Origin: Stutzerimonas azotifigens DSM 17556 | Lineage (GTDB): Bacteria; Pseudomonadota; Gammaproteobacteria; Pseudomonadales; Pseudomonadaceae | Length of the DNA stretch: 64,000 bases | NCBI RefSeq assembly: GCF_000425625.1 | Contig: NZ_AUDU01000039.1 | Span: forward strand, 55,106 to 119,105 | Direction: 5' to 3' | Part shown: piece by piece, positions 17,204 through 26,900 of the stretch | Layout: the number at the start of each line of letters is the position of its first letter | How positions within the stretch are numbered: position 1 is the first letter of the stretch | Made by a program: the position numbers and the translations under genes | The notes under the pieces: generated by a model | The model's database searches: none | Told to the model about the DNA's origin: nothing | Seen by the model: the letters and a program-made list of their open reading frames with translations, nothing else

Positions 17204-18100
17204 TCAGCGGCTGGAGAGGCGGTCGCCGCGTTCGAAACGCCAGGTGCGGATGATCTCGACCTGGTCGAAACTCTTGGCCAGCTCGCCGGTGAAGGGGGCG
17301 AAGGGCGCGGCCAGGCGGACGATGCGCATGGCAGCCTCGTCGAGCACTGGCTGGCCGGACGACTCGAGCACCTGCAGCTCGTGCACGGTGCCGTCGCGGT
17401 TGATGGTCACCAGCATCCGCAGGCTGCCGTGGATCTGCCGGCGCCGCGCCTCGTCGGGGTAGTTCAGGTTGCCGACCCGCTCGACCTTCTTGCGCCATTC
17501 GTCACGGTACCAGGCGCTGATGTCGCGCATGGTCGCGGCGCTGTTCTGCCGGCTGACGCGCGGGCGCTTGGCGTAGCGCTCCACCTCCTGCGCCAGCTCC
17601 GCTTCCAGGCTGGCGATTTCCGAACTCAGCTGCGAACTGTCGAACTCCGGCGCCGGCTGCGGGGTCGGTTGAGGCTTGGTCTGCGGCTGGCGGGTCGGCG
17701 CCTTTTCCGGTTGGGGGGAGCGGGTGGCGACCGTGGCCTTCGGCGTTTCCCTGCGGGTGTCGCGCGGCGGCGCGGAGGCCGGGGTGACCTTGCGTACCTC
17801 GGTGTCCTGGAACGGCGCCTGCTCGGTGGTCTTCGGCGAGGCCTTGTGCTCGAGCGTGCCGCTGCCCTGCTGGTTGTCCTGGGCGAGGAAGTCCGCCTCC
17901 TTGGGCTTCTCTTCGCTCTTGAAGGTGGAGAGCGTGATTTCCAGGGACTTGGCCGCCTGCTTGGGCTCGGACAGGCTGAAACCCACCCCCAGGATCACCG
18001 CCGCATGCAGCGCCGCGGCGAGGAACAGGGTGAAGCCGAGCCTGTCCGCCGGGCGGACGCCGGTGGGCTCGGGCAGGGGAGGGCGGGTGGCTGCGTTCAT
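17204..18100 (-). CDS. tonB3: TonB-family energy transducer (TonB3-like)
   Basis: The 298-residue protein has one N-terminal membrane anchor (about residues 22-44), a Lys/Pro/Gln-rich periplasmic spacer with PQPTPQPAP, and a C-terminal TonB domain containing YPDEARRRQIHGSLRM. TonB proteins couple inner-membrane proton motive force to outer-membrane functions. The gene in this position in P. aeruginosa, tonB3, is reported to be needed for twitching motility and pilus assembly, which would fit the neighbouring pil genes; orthology is by position and length. No exbB/exbD is adjacent. Confidence 0.85.
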   Translation of the reverse strand: MNAATRPPLPEPTGVRPADRLGFTLFLAAALHAAVILGVGFSLSEPKQAAKSLEITLSTFKSEEKPKEADFLAQDNQQGSGTLEHKASPKTTEQAPFQDTEVRKVTPASAPPRDTRRETPKATVATRSPQPEKAPTRQPQTKPQPTPQPAPEFDSSQLSSEIASLEAELAQEVERYAKRPRVSRQNSAATMRDISAWYRDEWRKKVERVGNLNYPDEARRRQIHGSLRMLVTINRDGTVHELQVLESSGQPVLDEAAMRIVRLAAPFAPFTGELAKSFDQVEIIRTWRFERGDRLSSR

Positions 18101-18317
18101 TGATTCCGGGCCGATCGAATTGGCGCGAAGTCTGCCGAGGGTGGCGGTAAAAGTCTATGAACCAGGCGGCACCTTGGGGCTGTGCGGACGGCCGGCGGCC
18201 AGGGCCGGCCCCGGTGGCGCCCGTCGGGAAACCGGTTGTTCGCCGGCCAGGGCGGCCTGGAACGACGCCGGCGGCCAGGCGCAGGGGCGCGCCCCGACGG
18301 CCGGCGCGGCCTGCGCC
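18101..18317. other. Intergenic region between gshB and tonB
   Basis: A 217-base GC-rich gap in which the tonB promoter should lie (minus strand). I see no convincing -10/-35 pair, T-tailed hairpin or repeat. Confidence 0.4.
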
Positions 18318-19274
18318 TCAGCCGCGCCGGGCGAGCTTCTCGGCGATGGCATCCATCAGGCGTTCGCCGATGCGGGTGTCGAAGGCGTTGTCGATCTCGC
18401 GAATGCAGGTCGGGCTGGTGATGTTGATTTCGGTGAGGTAGTCGCCGATCACGTCCAGTCCGACGAACAGCAGGCCGCGCCGCCGCAGTTCCGGGCCGAT
18501 CATCGCCGCGATTTCCCGGTCGCGCGCTGAGAGCGGCTGGGCCACCCCGCGCCCGCCGGCGGCCAGGTTGCCGCGCGTCTCGCCGACCGCCGGTATGCGG
18601 GCCAGGCAGTAGGGAACCGGCTCGCCATCGATCATGAGGATGCGCTTGTCGCCGTCCTTGATGGCCGGGACGTAGCGCTGCGCCATGATCTGCCGGGTGC
18701 CATGCGCGGTCAGGGTCTCGAGGATCACCGAGAGGTTCGGGTCGCCTTCGCGATGGCGGAAGATGGACGCGCCGCCCATTTCGTCCAGGGGTTTGAGAAT
18801 GATGTCACGCTGCGCACTGGCGAACTCGCGCAGAATGTCGGCACGGCGGCTGACCAGCGTAGGCGGCATGCACTCGGGAAACTGGGTGGCGAAGAACTTC
18901 TCGTTGCAGTCGCGCAGGCTCTGCGGGCGGTTCACCACCAGCGTGCCGGCGTGCTCGGCCAGCTCCAGGAGATAGGTGGCATAGACGTATTCGCTGTTGA
19001 ACGGCGGATCCTTGCGCATGAGGATGACGTCGAGGTCGGCGAGTGCCGCATCGGTTTCTTCCCCCAGCTCGAACCAGTGCGCCGGGTCATTGAACACCTG
19101 CAGTGGGCGCATGCGGGCGCGAGCCTGTCCGCCGAGCTGGTAAAGGTCACGTTGTTCCATGTACATCAGCGACCAGTTGCGAGCCTGGGCCGCGAGCAGC
19201 ATGGCCAGCGAGCTGTCCTTCTTGAAGGTGATCTGCGCGATAGGGTCCATGATGATCCCGACGCGAACGCTCAT
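18318..19274 (-). CDS. gshB: Glutathione synthetase
   Basis: GshB ligates gamma-glutamylcysteine and glycine with ATP to make glutathione. The 318-residue product starts MSVRVGIIMDPI and carries the ATP-grasp segments LKPLDEMGGASIFR and DVIGDYLTEINITSPTCIREID. Length and motifs match the Pseudomonas enzyme. It is divergent from pilG with a 234-base gap. Confidence 0.97.
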   Translation of the reverse strand: MSVRVGIIMDPIAQITFKKDSSLAMLLAAQARNWSLMYMEQRDLYQLGGQARARMRPLQVFNDPAHWFELGEETDAALADLDVILMRKDPPFNSEYVYATYLLELAEHAGTLVVNRPQSLRDCNEKFFATQFPECMPPTLVSRRADILREFASAQRDIILKPLDEMGGASIFRHREGDPNLSVILETLTAHGTRQIMAQRYVPAIKDGDKRILMIDGEPVPYCLARIPAVGETRGNLAAGGRGVAQPLSARDREIAAMIGPELRRRGLLFVGLDVIGDYLTEINITSPTCIREIDNAFDTRIGERLMDAIAEKLARRG

Positions 19275-19508
19275 GAGGTAATCTCCGACGGAAAAGGCAG
19301 CCTGGCTGCCGGGCTAGAAACATCCGGGCAGATTGGCCGTCGACGGAGGTCGGGTCAAGCGAATCCTCCGGGGTCTAGGCTCGATAGCCTGTTTTGAGAA
19401 GAGTGTGCTAAAAAGGCCCGGCGATTGGGTGCAGCCCATCGGTGGCAGGGCCTCTGGCGCACTGGCATAACGATAAACTACGACTCACCGAGGCGATGGT
19501 AGGGCGAA

Positions 19509-19916
19509 ATGGAACAGCACTCCGAGGGCTTGAAGGTCATGGTGATCGACGACTCGAAAACGATTCGTCGGACCGCGGAAACGCTACTTAAGAAGGTTGG
19601 ATGCGAAGTCATCACGGCTGTGGACGGCTTCGACGCGCTCGCCAAGATCGCCGATACCCATCCCAACATCATCTTCGTCGATATCATGATGCCGCGGCTC
19701 GACGGCTACCAGACCTGCGCCCTGATCAAGAACAACAGCGCCTTCAAGTCGACGCCTGTGATCATGCTTTCCTCAAAGGATGGCCTGTTCGACAAGGCCA
19801 AGGGGCGCATCGTCGGTTCCGACCAATATCTGACAAAACCGTTCAGCAAAGAGGAGCTGCTGGGAGCGATCAAGGCGCATGTGCCGGATTTCGCACCAGT
19901 CGAACAAGCTTCCTGA
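19509..19916 (+). CDS. pilG: Twitching response regulator PilG
   Basis: PilG is a single-domain CheY-like regulator (135 residues) of the Pil-Chp system, phosphorylated by ChpA; it promotes pilus extension and cAMP synthesis. The acidic pair is D14/D15 (VIDDS), the phospho-acceptor is D58 (FVDIMMPRLDGY), and the Lys of TKPF follows. It opens the pilGHIJK-chpABC gene run on the plus strand and has a GTAGGGC ribosome-site-like stretch just upstream. Confidence 0.97.
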   Translation: MEQHSEGLKVMVIDDSKTIRRTAETLLKKVGCEVITAVDGFDALAKIADTHPNIIFVDIMMPRLDGYQTCALIKNNSAFKSTPVIMLSSKDGLFDKAKGRIVGSDQYLTKPFSKEELLGAIKAHVPDFAPVEQAS

Positions 19917-19958
19917 ATCCGGATTTCCGTTGCGGTGATGCCTAGCTAGGGAGAAAAC

Positions 19959-20324
19959 ATGGCTCGCGTTCTGATTGTTGATGATTCCCCGACCGAGATG
20001 TACAAGCTGACCGCCATGCTGGAAAAGCATGGTCATCAGGTGCTCAAGGCGGAAAACGGCGCTGACGGGGTGGCGATCGCCCGTCAGGAGAAACCCGATG
20101 CGGTCCTGATGGACATCGTCATGCCGGGGCTCAATGGTTTCCAGGCCACCCGCCAACTGACCAAAGATGCGGAAACCAGTCACATTCCGGTGATCATCGT
20201 GACCACCAAGGATCAGGAAACCGATAAAGTCTGGGGCAAGCGTCAGGGGGCCAAGGACTACCTGACCAAGCCGGTGGATGAAGCGACATTGCTGCAAACG
20301 CTCAATGCCGTGTTGGCTGGCTGA
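19959..20324 (+). CDS. pilH: Twitching response regulator PilH
   Basis: PilH is the second CheY-like receiver (121 residues), proposed to serve as a phosphate sink or retraction-side regulator. It has D8/D9 (VDDS), phospho-acceptor D52 (LMDIVMPGLNGF) and TKPVD. It lies 42 bases after pilG, with a GGGAGAAA site before the ATG. Confidence 0.97.
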   Translation: MARVLIVDDSPTEMYKLTAMLEKHGHQVLKAENGADGVAIARQEKPDAVLMDIVMPGLNGFQATRQLTKDAETSHIPVIIVTTKDQETDKVWGKRQGAKDYLTKPVDEATLLQTLNAVLAG

Positions 20325-20367
20325 GCCGGGGAATACAGCCTAAGCGCACGAAGGAGCGGCAGGCAGC

Positions 20368-20904
20368 ATGTCGGACCAACCAACGCCTTTCCAGCGTCTG
20401 CTGGAAATAGACAACCGATGCCGAGCCCTCGCCGCCGGCCTGCCGTCACAGCAGGAGGCGATACAGACATGGGGCGGCATCGGTTTTCGTATGGGCGAGC
20501 GCTATTTCGTGGCGCCCATGGGGGAAGTGGCCGAAGTCCTGCACGAACCGCGCTACACCCTGCTCCCAGGCGTGAAAACCTGGGTCAAGGGCGTCGCCAA
20601 CGTGCGTGGCCGCCTGTTGCCGATCATGGACCTGTGCGGCTACTTCGGTTTCGAGCTGTCCGCGCTGCGCAAGCAGCGACGGATTCTGGTGATGGAACAT
20701 CAGGACGTCTTTGCCGGCCTGACGGTGGATGAAGTGTTCGGAATGCAGCATTTCCCCATCGAATCCTATTCGGAAACGCCGCCCCCCATGGAGGCGGCGA
20801 TTGCTCCTTTCATCCATGGCGTATTCCTGCGCGAACGGCCGTGGCTGGTTTTCAGCCCGCATGCGCTGGCCGGGGCTCGAGAGTTCCTGGACGTGGCTTG
20901 TTGA
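20368..20904 (+). CDS. pilI: CheW-like adaptor PilI
   Basis: PilI couples the receptor PilJ to the kinase ChpA at the cell pole. The 178-residue product is a single CheW domain, with the conserved VKGVANVRGRLLPIMDL core in the middle. It lies between pilH (43 bases) and pilJ (70 bases). Confidence 0.96.
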   Translation: MSDQPTPFQRLLEIDNRCRALAAGLPSQQEAIQTWGGIGFRMGERYFVAPMGEVAEVLHEPRYTLLPGVKTWVKGVANVRGRLLPIMDLCGYFGFELSALRKQRRILVMEHQDVFAGLTVDEVFGMQHFPIESYSETPPPMEAAIAPFIHGVFLRERPWLVFSPHALAGAREFLDVAC

Positions 20905-20974
20905 CTCGTGGGCCGGTACGCCGGCCTGTTTGGATTGTGGTAGCTGAAGGGATGGTCCAGGCGGGGGCCGCATA

Positions 20975-23065
20975 ATGACTAGAACTGTAAACTTCAAAGC
21001 GCTGATGACCGGGTTCCGCAGCAACAAGCTGATCGCCGGTCTCTTTGTGGTGCTTGTCGCTTCGATGGTGCTGCTGTTCGCGAACTTCGCGTTCGTGAAC
21101 ACCCAGTCCAACTACGACAACGAGTACATCAGCCACGCCGGCGAGCTTCGGGTGCTGTCGCAGCGTATCGCGAAGAACGCCGTGGAAGCGGCCGCCGGCA
21201 CACCGCTGGCGTTCGCCTCGCTGAGGGAGGCTCGCAACGACTTCGAAGAGCGCTGGGGTTATCTGGTCAACGGCGATCCGAGCATCGGCCTGCCGGCGGC
21301 GAGCGACTCGCTGCAGGCGAAGCTCTCCTTCGGCCGGCAGGACTGGGACGTCGCCCGGACGCTTGCCGCGGTTCAGCTGGACTGGGAGACGCTGCGCAAG
21401 AACACCGACGCCATCACCGGCAGCGAGCAGACCGTCCTGTCCCTGCACGAGGTGGCGCAGACCCTCGCCGAGACCGTGCCGCAGCTACAGGTCGAGTACG
21501 AAGAGGTGGTCGACATCCTCCTCGAGAGTGGTGCGCCGGCTTCCCAGGTATCGGTCGCCCAGCGCCAGTCGCTGCTCGCCGAACGTATCCTCGGCTCGGT
21601 GAACAAGGTGCTGGCCGGTGACCAGGACTCGGTTCAGGCCGCCGACATGTTCGGTCGCGACGCGAGCCTGTTCGGTCGCGTGCTGAGCGCCATGCGCGAG
21701 GGCAACCAGGCCATGGGCATCATGGCGGTGACCGATCCGGAGGCGCTCGATCGTCTCGCCGAAATCGCCGAACTGTTCGAGTTCGTGGCCGGCGCGGTGG
21801 ACGAGATCCTGGAGACCTCGCCCGAACTGTTCCAGGTGCGTGAATCGGCGAACACCATCTTCGACGTATCCCAGAGCCTGCTGGACAATACCTCCGAGCT
21901 GGCGGTGGGTTTGGCCGACCGTGCCGAAGGCCGTTACATCAATACCATTGCCGGCTACCTGCTTGGCGCCATGGCCCTCGCCTCGATCATCCTCATCGGT
22001 CTGGTGATGGTGCGCGACACGCGCAGCCGCCTCAGCGAGACCGCCGAGAAGAACGAGCGCAACCAGGCAGCGATTCTCCGGCTGCTCGACGAGATCGCCG
22101 ACCTCGCCGATGGTGACCTCACCGTGGCCGCCACCGTGACCGAAGACTTCACCGGTGCGATCGCCGACTCGATCAACTACTCCATCGACCAACTGCGCGA
22201 CCTGGTCGATACGATCAACCAGACCGCCGTGCAGGTGGCGGGCGCCGCCCAGGAAACCCAGGCCACGGCGATGCATCTGGCCGAAGCGTCGGAGCACCAG
22301 GCGCAGGAAATCGCCGGTGCCTCCGCGGCGATCAACGAGATGGCCGTGTCCATTGACCAGGTATCGGCGAACGCCTCCGAATCCTCCGCGGTAGCCGAGC
22401 GCTCGGTAGCCATCGCCAACAAGGGCAACGAGGTGGTGCACAACACCATCACCGGCATGGACAACATCCGCGAGCAGATCCAGGACACCTCCAAGCGAAT
22501 CAAGCGCCTCGGCGAGTCCTCGCAGGAGATCGGTGACATCGTGGGCCTGATCAACGACATCGCCGACCAGACCAACATCCTCGCATTGAACGCCGCCATC
22601 CAGGCGTCCATGGCCGGCGACGCGGGTCGAGGCTTCGCGGTGGTTGCCGACGAAGTCCAGCGCCTTGCAGAGCGTTCGTCCGCGGCGACCAAGCAGATCG
22701 AGGCACTGGTCAAGACGATTCAGACCGACACCAACGAGGCGGTCATCTCGATGGAACAGACCACCACCGAAGTGGTGCGTGGTGCCCGCCTGGCGCAGGA
22801 TGCCGGTGTCGCGCTGGAAGAGATCGAGAAGGTATCCAAGACCCTCGCCGCGCTGATCCAGAACATTTCCAACGCGGCGCGTCAGCAGGCTTCGTCCGCC
22901 GGTCATATTTCCAACACCATGAACGTGATCCAGGAGATCACTTCGCAGACCTCCGCCGGTACCACGGCGACCGCCAAGAGCATCGGTAACCTCGCCAAGA
23001 TGGCGAGCGAGATGCGTCGATCGGTGTCGGGCTTCACCCTGCCGGAAAAGCAGGAACAGGCCTGA
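20975..23065 (+). CDS. pilJ: Pilus chemoreceptor PilJ
   Basis: PilJ is the methyl-accepting chemotaxis protein of the Pil-Chp array, reported to sense pilin and surface contact. The 696-residue product has a first membrane segment at about residues 17-38 and a periplasmic region with two PilJ-type helical modules. A second membrane segment near residues 325-347 ([19 protein letters not shown]) leads to a HAMP-like region. The cytoplasmic signalling hairpin has its tip at [14 protein letters not shown]. The tip matches other MCPs except for the [12 protein letters not shown] segment, where most MCPs have E-A-A-R-A-G-E. Confidence 0.97.
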   Translation: MTRTVNFKALMTGFRSNKLIAGLFVVLVASMVLLFANFAFVNTQSNYDNEYISHAGELRVLSQRIAKNAVEAAAGTPLAFASLREARNDFEERWGYLVNGDPSIGLPAASDSLQAKLSFGRQDWDVARTLAAVQLDWETLRKNTDAITGSEQTVLSLHEVAQTLAETVPQLQVEYEEVVDILLESGAPASQVSVAQRQSLLAERILGSVNKVLAGDQDSVQAADMFGRDASLFGRVLSAMREGNQAMGIMAVTDPEALDRLAEIAELFEFVAGAVDEILETSPELFQVRESANTIFDVSQSLLDNTSELAVGLADRAEGRYINTIAGYLLGAMALASIILIGLVMVRDTRSRLSETAEKNERNQAAILRLLDEIADLADGDLTVAATVTEDFTGAIADSINYSIDQLRDLVDTINQTAVQVAGAAQETQATAMHLAEASEHQAQEIAGASAAINEMAVSIDQVSANASESSAVAERSVAIANKGNEVVHNTITGMDNIREQIQDTSKRIKRLGESSQEIGDIVGLINDIADQTNILALNAAIQASMAGDAGRGFAVVADEVQRLAERSSAATKQIEALVKTIQTDTNEAVISMEQTTTEVVRGARLAQDAGVALEEIEKVSKTLAALIQNISNAARQQASSAGHISNTMNVIQEITSQTSAGTTATAKSIGNLAKMASEMRRSVSGFTLPEKQEQA

Positions 23066-23106
23066 GACGAGGAGCGCGGCGGCTGTTCCGGCAGTCGCCG
23101 TAAATC

Positions 23107-23985
23107 ATGAGTGAGGGGCTGGCCATGCAGGCAGTTGGCGCCTGGGCACTGAAGCCCTTGGCCGATTTGACGCCGGCGGAGTTCCACGACTGGCAGACGC
23201 TCGTCGAGGAGCGCACCGGGCTCGTGTTCTCCGAGCGACGCAGAGTGCTTCTGCAGGCGAGCCTGACTGCCCGGATGCGCGAAGTCGGCGTCGAGGACTA
23301 TGGCAGCTACTACCGCCAGGTGACCTCCGGGGTGCGAGGGGCGGTGGAATGGTCGGCGCTGATGGATCGTCTGACCGTCCAGGAAACGCGCTTCTTTCGG
23401 CACCTCCCGTCGTTCCAGTGCCTGCATGATCATCTGGTGGAAGCCTGTCGGGCGCGGCGGCCGGTCTCGCTGTGGAGCGTGGGTTGCTCGACCGGGGAAG
23501 AGGCGTATTCGATGGCGATCTGTGCCAGCCAGGCGTTGAGCCATGCAGGCATGGACGAGGCCGGTTACGGCGTCACCGCCACCGATATCAGCCTCAGCGC
23601 ATTGAGCCGCGCACGTGCCGGCGTGTTCGCCGAGCACCGGTTGGTCCAGCTGCCGGCCGAGCTGCGGGAGCGCCATCTGCTCCGTCAGCCGGACGGTCAT
23701 TATCGGATCGCCCCGGAAATCGCCGAGCGTGTCTGTTTCGCCCGGCTGAATGTGTTGGAACTGGCCGGCGCACCGATTTCGGGTATGGACGTCATTTTCT
23801 GCCAGAACCTGCTGATCTACTTCCGCCGTTGGCGCCGCCGCGACATTCTCAATCGGTTGGCGGAGCGGCTCGCACCAGGGGGCTTGCTCGTGGTCGGGGT
23901 AGGAGAAGTTTCGGGTTGGCGGCATCCGGATCTGGTTCCGGTTGCCAACGACGAGGTTCTGGCCTTCATGCGGAAGAGTGTATGA
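23107..23985 (+). CDS. pilK: CheR-type methyltransferase PilK
   Basis: PilK is the SAM-dependent methyltransferase expected to methylate PilJ glutamates. The 292-residue product has the CheR N-terminal helical domain, then LWSVGCSTGEEAYSMAI (motif I), TATDISLSALSRA and VIFCQNLLIYF. The stop overlaps an ATG (23982) that is an alternative chpA start. Confidence 0.96.
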   Translation: MSEGLAMQAVGAWALKPLADLTPAEFHDWQTLVEERTGLVFSERRRVLLQASLTARMREVGVEDYGSYYRQVTSGVRGAVEWSALMDRLTVQETRFFRHLPSFQCLHDHLVEACRARRPVSLWSVGCSTGEEAYSMAICASQALSHAGMDEAGYGVTATDISLSALSRARAGVFAEHRLVQLPAELRERHLLRQPDGHYRIAPEIAERVCFARLNVLELAGAPISGMDVIFCQNLLIYFRRWRRRDILNRLAERLAPGGLLVVGVGEVSGWRHPDLVPVANDEVLAFMRKSV

Positions 23986-23996
23986 GCGGAGTCGCT

Positions 23997-26900
23997 ATGG
24001 GTGATCGGCATGACTATGTCGCCCTGGAGTGGGTGAAAGGCGAGATTGCCGAAACGCTTCGTCAGGCGCGGCAGGCGCTGGAAGCCTACGTCGAGAATCC
24101 CGAGGACTCCACGCGGGTGCGCTTCTGCCTGACCTATATCCATCAGGTCCACGGCACGCTGCAGATGGTGGAGTTCTACGGTGCCGCCCTGCTTGCCGAA
24201 GAGATGGAGCAGCTCGCGCGAGCGCTGCTCGACGAGCGCGTGGCCAACCGCAACGAAGCGCTCGAAGTGCTGATGCAGGCGATCCTGCAGCTGCCGACCT
24301 ACCTCGAGCGCATCCAGGGCGCCCGGCGCGATCTGCCGATGGTCGTGCTGCCGCTGCTGAACGACCTGCGTGCCGCTCGCGGCGAGAAGCTGCTGTCGGA
24401 GACCAGCCTGTTCGCGCCCGACCTGACCGATCGCCAGCCGGCGCTGAACGATGCGTCGCTGGCGCTGCTGCGGACGAACGAACTGCCGACCCTGTTGCGC
24501 AAGCTGCGGCAGATGCTCCAGGTCGCACTGGTCGGCGTCATCCGCAACCAGGATCTGCCGACCAATCTGGGCTACATGGCCCGGGTGTTCGGGCGCCTGG
24601 AAACCCTCTCCCGCGATGCGCCCCTCGGTGCCCTGTGGCAGATCGCGTCCGGCTTGATCGAGGGCATGGCGAGCGGCGCCATCGTCAACGGCTCGTCCGT
24701 TCGCACGCTGCTGCGACAGGTCGATCGCGAGCTCAAGCGCCTGGTCGAGCAGGGCGCCGAGGGCTTCAACCAGCCGGCCACCGACGAGCTGACCAAGAAC
24801 CTCTTGTTCTACGTCGCCAAGGCACCCGCGCAGACACCGCGTATCACTGCGCTCAAGCAACGCTATCGGCTGGACGACGCCCTGCCGGACGAGCGCCTGG
24901 TCGACGAGGAACGGGCCCAGCTTGCCGGGCCGGACCGCAGCGCCATGCGTTCGGTGGTCATGGCGCTCTGCGAGGAGCTGGTGCGGGTCAAGGACAGCCT
25001 CGACCTGTTCGTGCGCAGCGATCGCAAAGGGCTGAACGAGCTCAACGCCCTGGTCGCGCCGCTGAAGCAGATCGCCGATACGCTGGCGATGCTCGGCTTC
25101 GGCCAGCCCCGCCGGATCGTGCTCGACCAGTTGGCGGTGGTCCAGGGATTGCTCGCCGGCCAGGGCGAGCCGACCGACGCGGTGCTGATGGACGTCGCCG
25201 GCGCACTGCTCTACGTCGAGGCGACCCTTGCCGGCATGGCCGGGGGCGGGCAGGAAGAGCGCACCACGGAGGAGGCGCATCTGCCGACCACCGACGTGGC
25301 GCAGATCCATCGTCTGGTCATCAAGGAAGCGCGCACGGCGCTGGAACAGGCGAAGGATGCGATCATCGAATTCATCGCCTCGCAGTGGAATCACGACCAC
25401 CTGGCGCGCGTGCCCGAACTGCTGACCCAGGCCCGGGGCGGTCTGGAAATGATCCCCCTGGAACGCTCGGCGGGCCTGCTGGATGCCTGCAACCGCTATA
25501 TCCAGGAGCAGCTGCTGGCGCGCAAGGCGGTACCGGACTGGCAGAGCCTCGACACCCTGGCCGACGCCATCACCAGCGTGGAGTACTACCTCGAGCGGCT
25601 CGGCGAGGATCACGCCAGTCAGGGCGATCTGATCCTCGACGTCGCCGAGGAGAGTCTCGACACGCTCGGCTACCCGATCAGGCCCCAGGCCGAGGCGGCA
25701 GCGCTGCCCGACCTGCCGCTGGCGGACGCCGCCGATCTGCCGACGAGCCTCGAGGCGCTCGAACCCTCGCCGGTAGCACAGGTTCGGGAAGAAGACCAGG
25801 CGCACGCCGGGCGCGATGACTGGGGCTTCCGGGAGTCGGACGCGCTGGAGCCCGACGAACCGATCGATTACCTGTCACTCATCCCGAGCGAATCGGAGCC
25901 GGAAACACCGGTGGCCGACGTCGGCCCCGACATCCGGGAATGGTCGCTGGTCGAGGAGCTGGCAGCATCGCAGAGCGTCGAGTTCGAGCTGGCGGTTGAG
26001 GACCTGCCTGCTGAAGAGGACGGTGCGTACGATGTCGGCGAGGATGCCGCGGAGCCGCTCGCCCTGGAACCGCTCAGCGAAGCGGAAATGATCGAGCTTG
26101 AGCTGCCCGAAGTCGAGCTGCCGTCCATGCAGGAAACGGCCGATACAGGCGCCGAAGCGGCGGCGGTCCAGGGTCTCGCCGAGGTCATGGCGGCCCCCGT
26201 CCGGGCGATCAACCCGCCCGCGCTCGATGTGCCGGAGAGCCTGCTTCCACCTCCCGCCGACGAGGAGCCGGTGGACGAGGAATTGGCCGAGGTCTTCATC
26301 GAAGAAGCCGGTGAAGTGCTCGAGACCATCCATGAATTCCTGCCGCGCTGGGTTGGCGACTCACAGGACAAGGAGGCGCTGACCGAGGTCCGTCGTGCCT
26401 TCCATACGCTCAAGGGCAGCGGCCGCATGGTCCGCGCGCTGATCATCGGCGAACTCGCCTGGTCGATCGAGAACCTGCTCAACCGCGTGCTCGATCGCAG
26501 CATCGAAGCGAGCGCCCCGGTGCAGCAGGTGGTGCAGGCGGTCGTCGACCTGATGCCGGAGCTGGTCGACGAGTACGCCGCCAAGGCCCAGCGCCAGCGC
26601 GACGACGTGGATCGTCTTGCCGCCACCGCGCACCTGTATGCCAAGGGCCAGCTGCCGGCGGCCGCGTCCGAAGTGGCCGCGCCCGCGGTAGGGCCGGTCG
26701 GTGAAAGCCCCGTGGCTGACGAGCCGGTTGCCTCCGGTTCGGCCGTGGAGACGATCGAATCGCTCGATCCGCAGCTGCTGGAGATCTTCCGCAACGAAGC
26801 CGAGCATCATCTGGACACGCTGGTGGGCTTCCTGGCCGATTGCGCCCAGCGCCTTCCCCAGCCGGTCACCGACGCGCTGCAGCGCGCGCTGCACACGCTC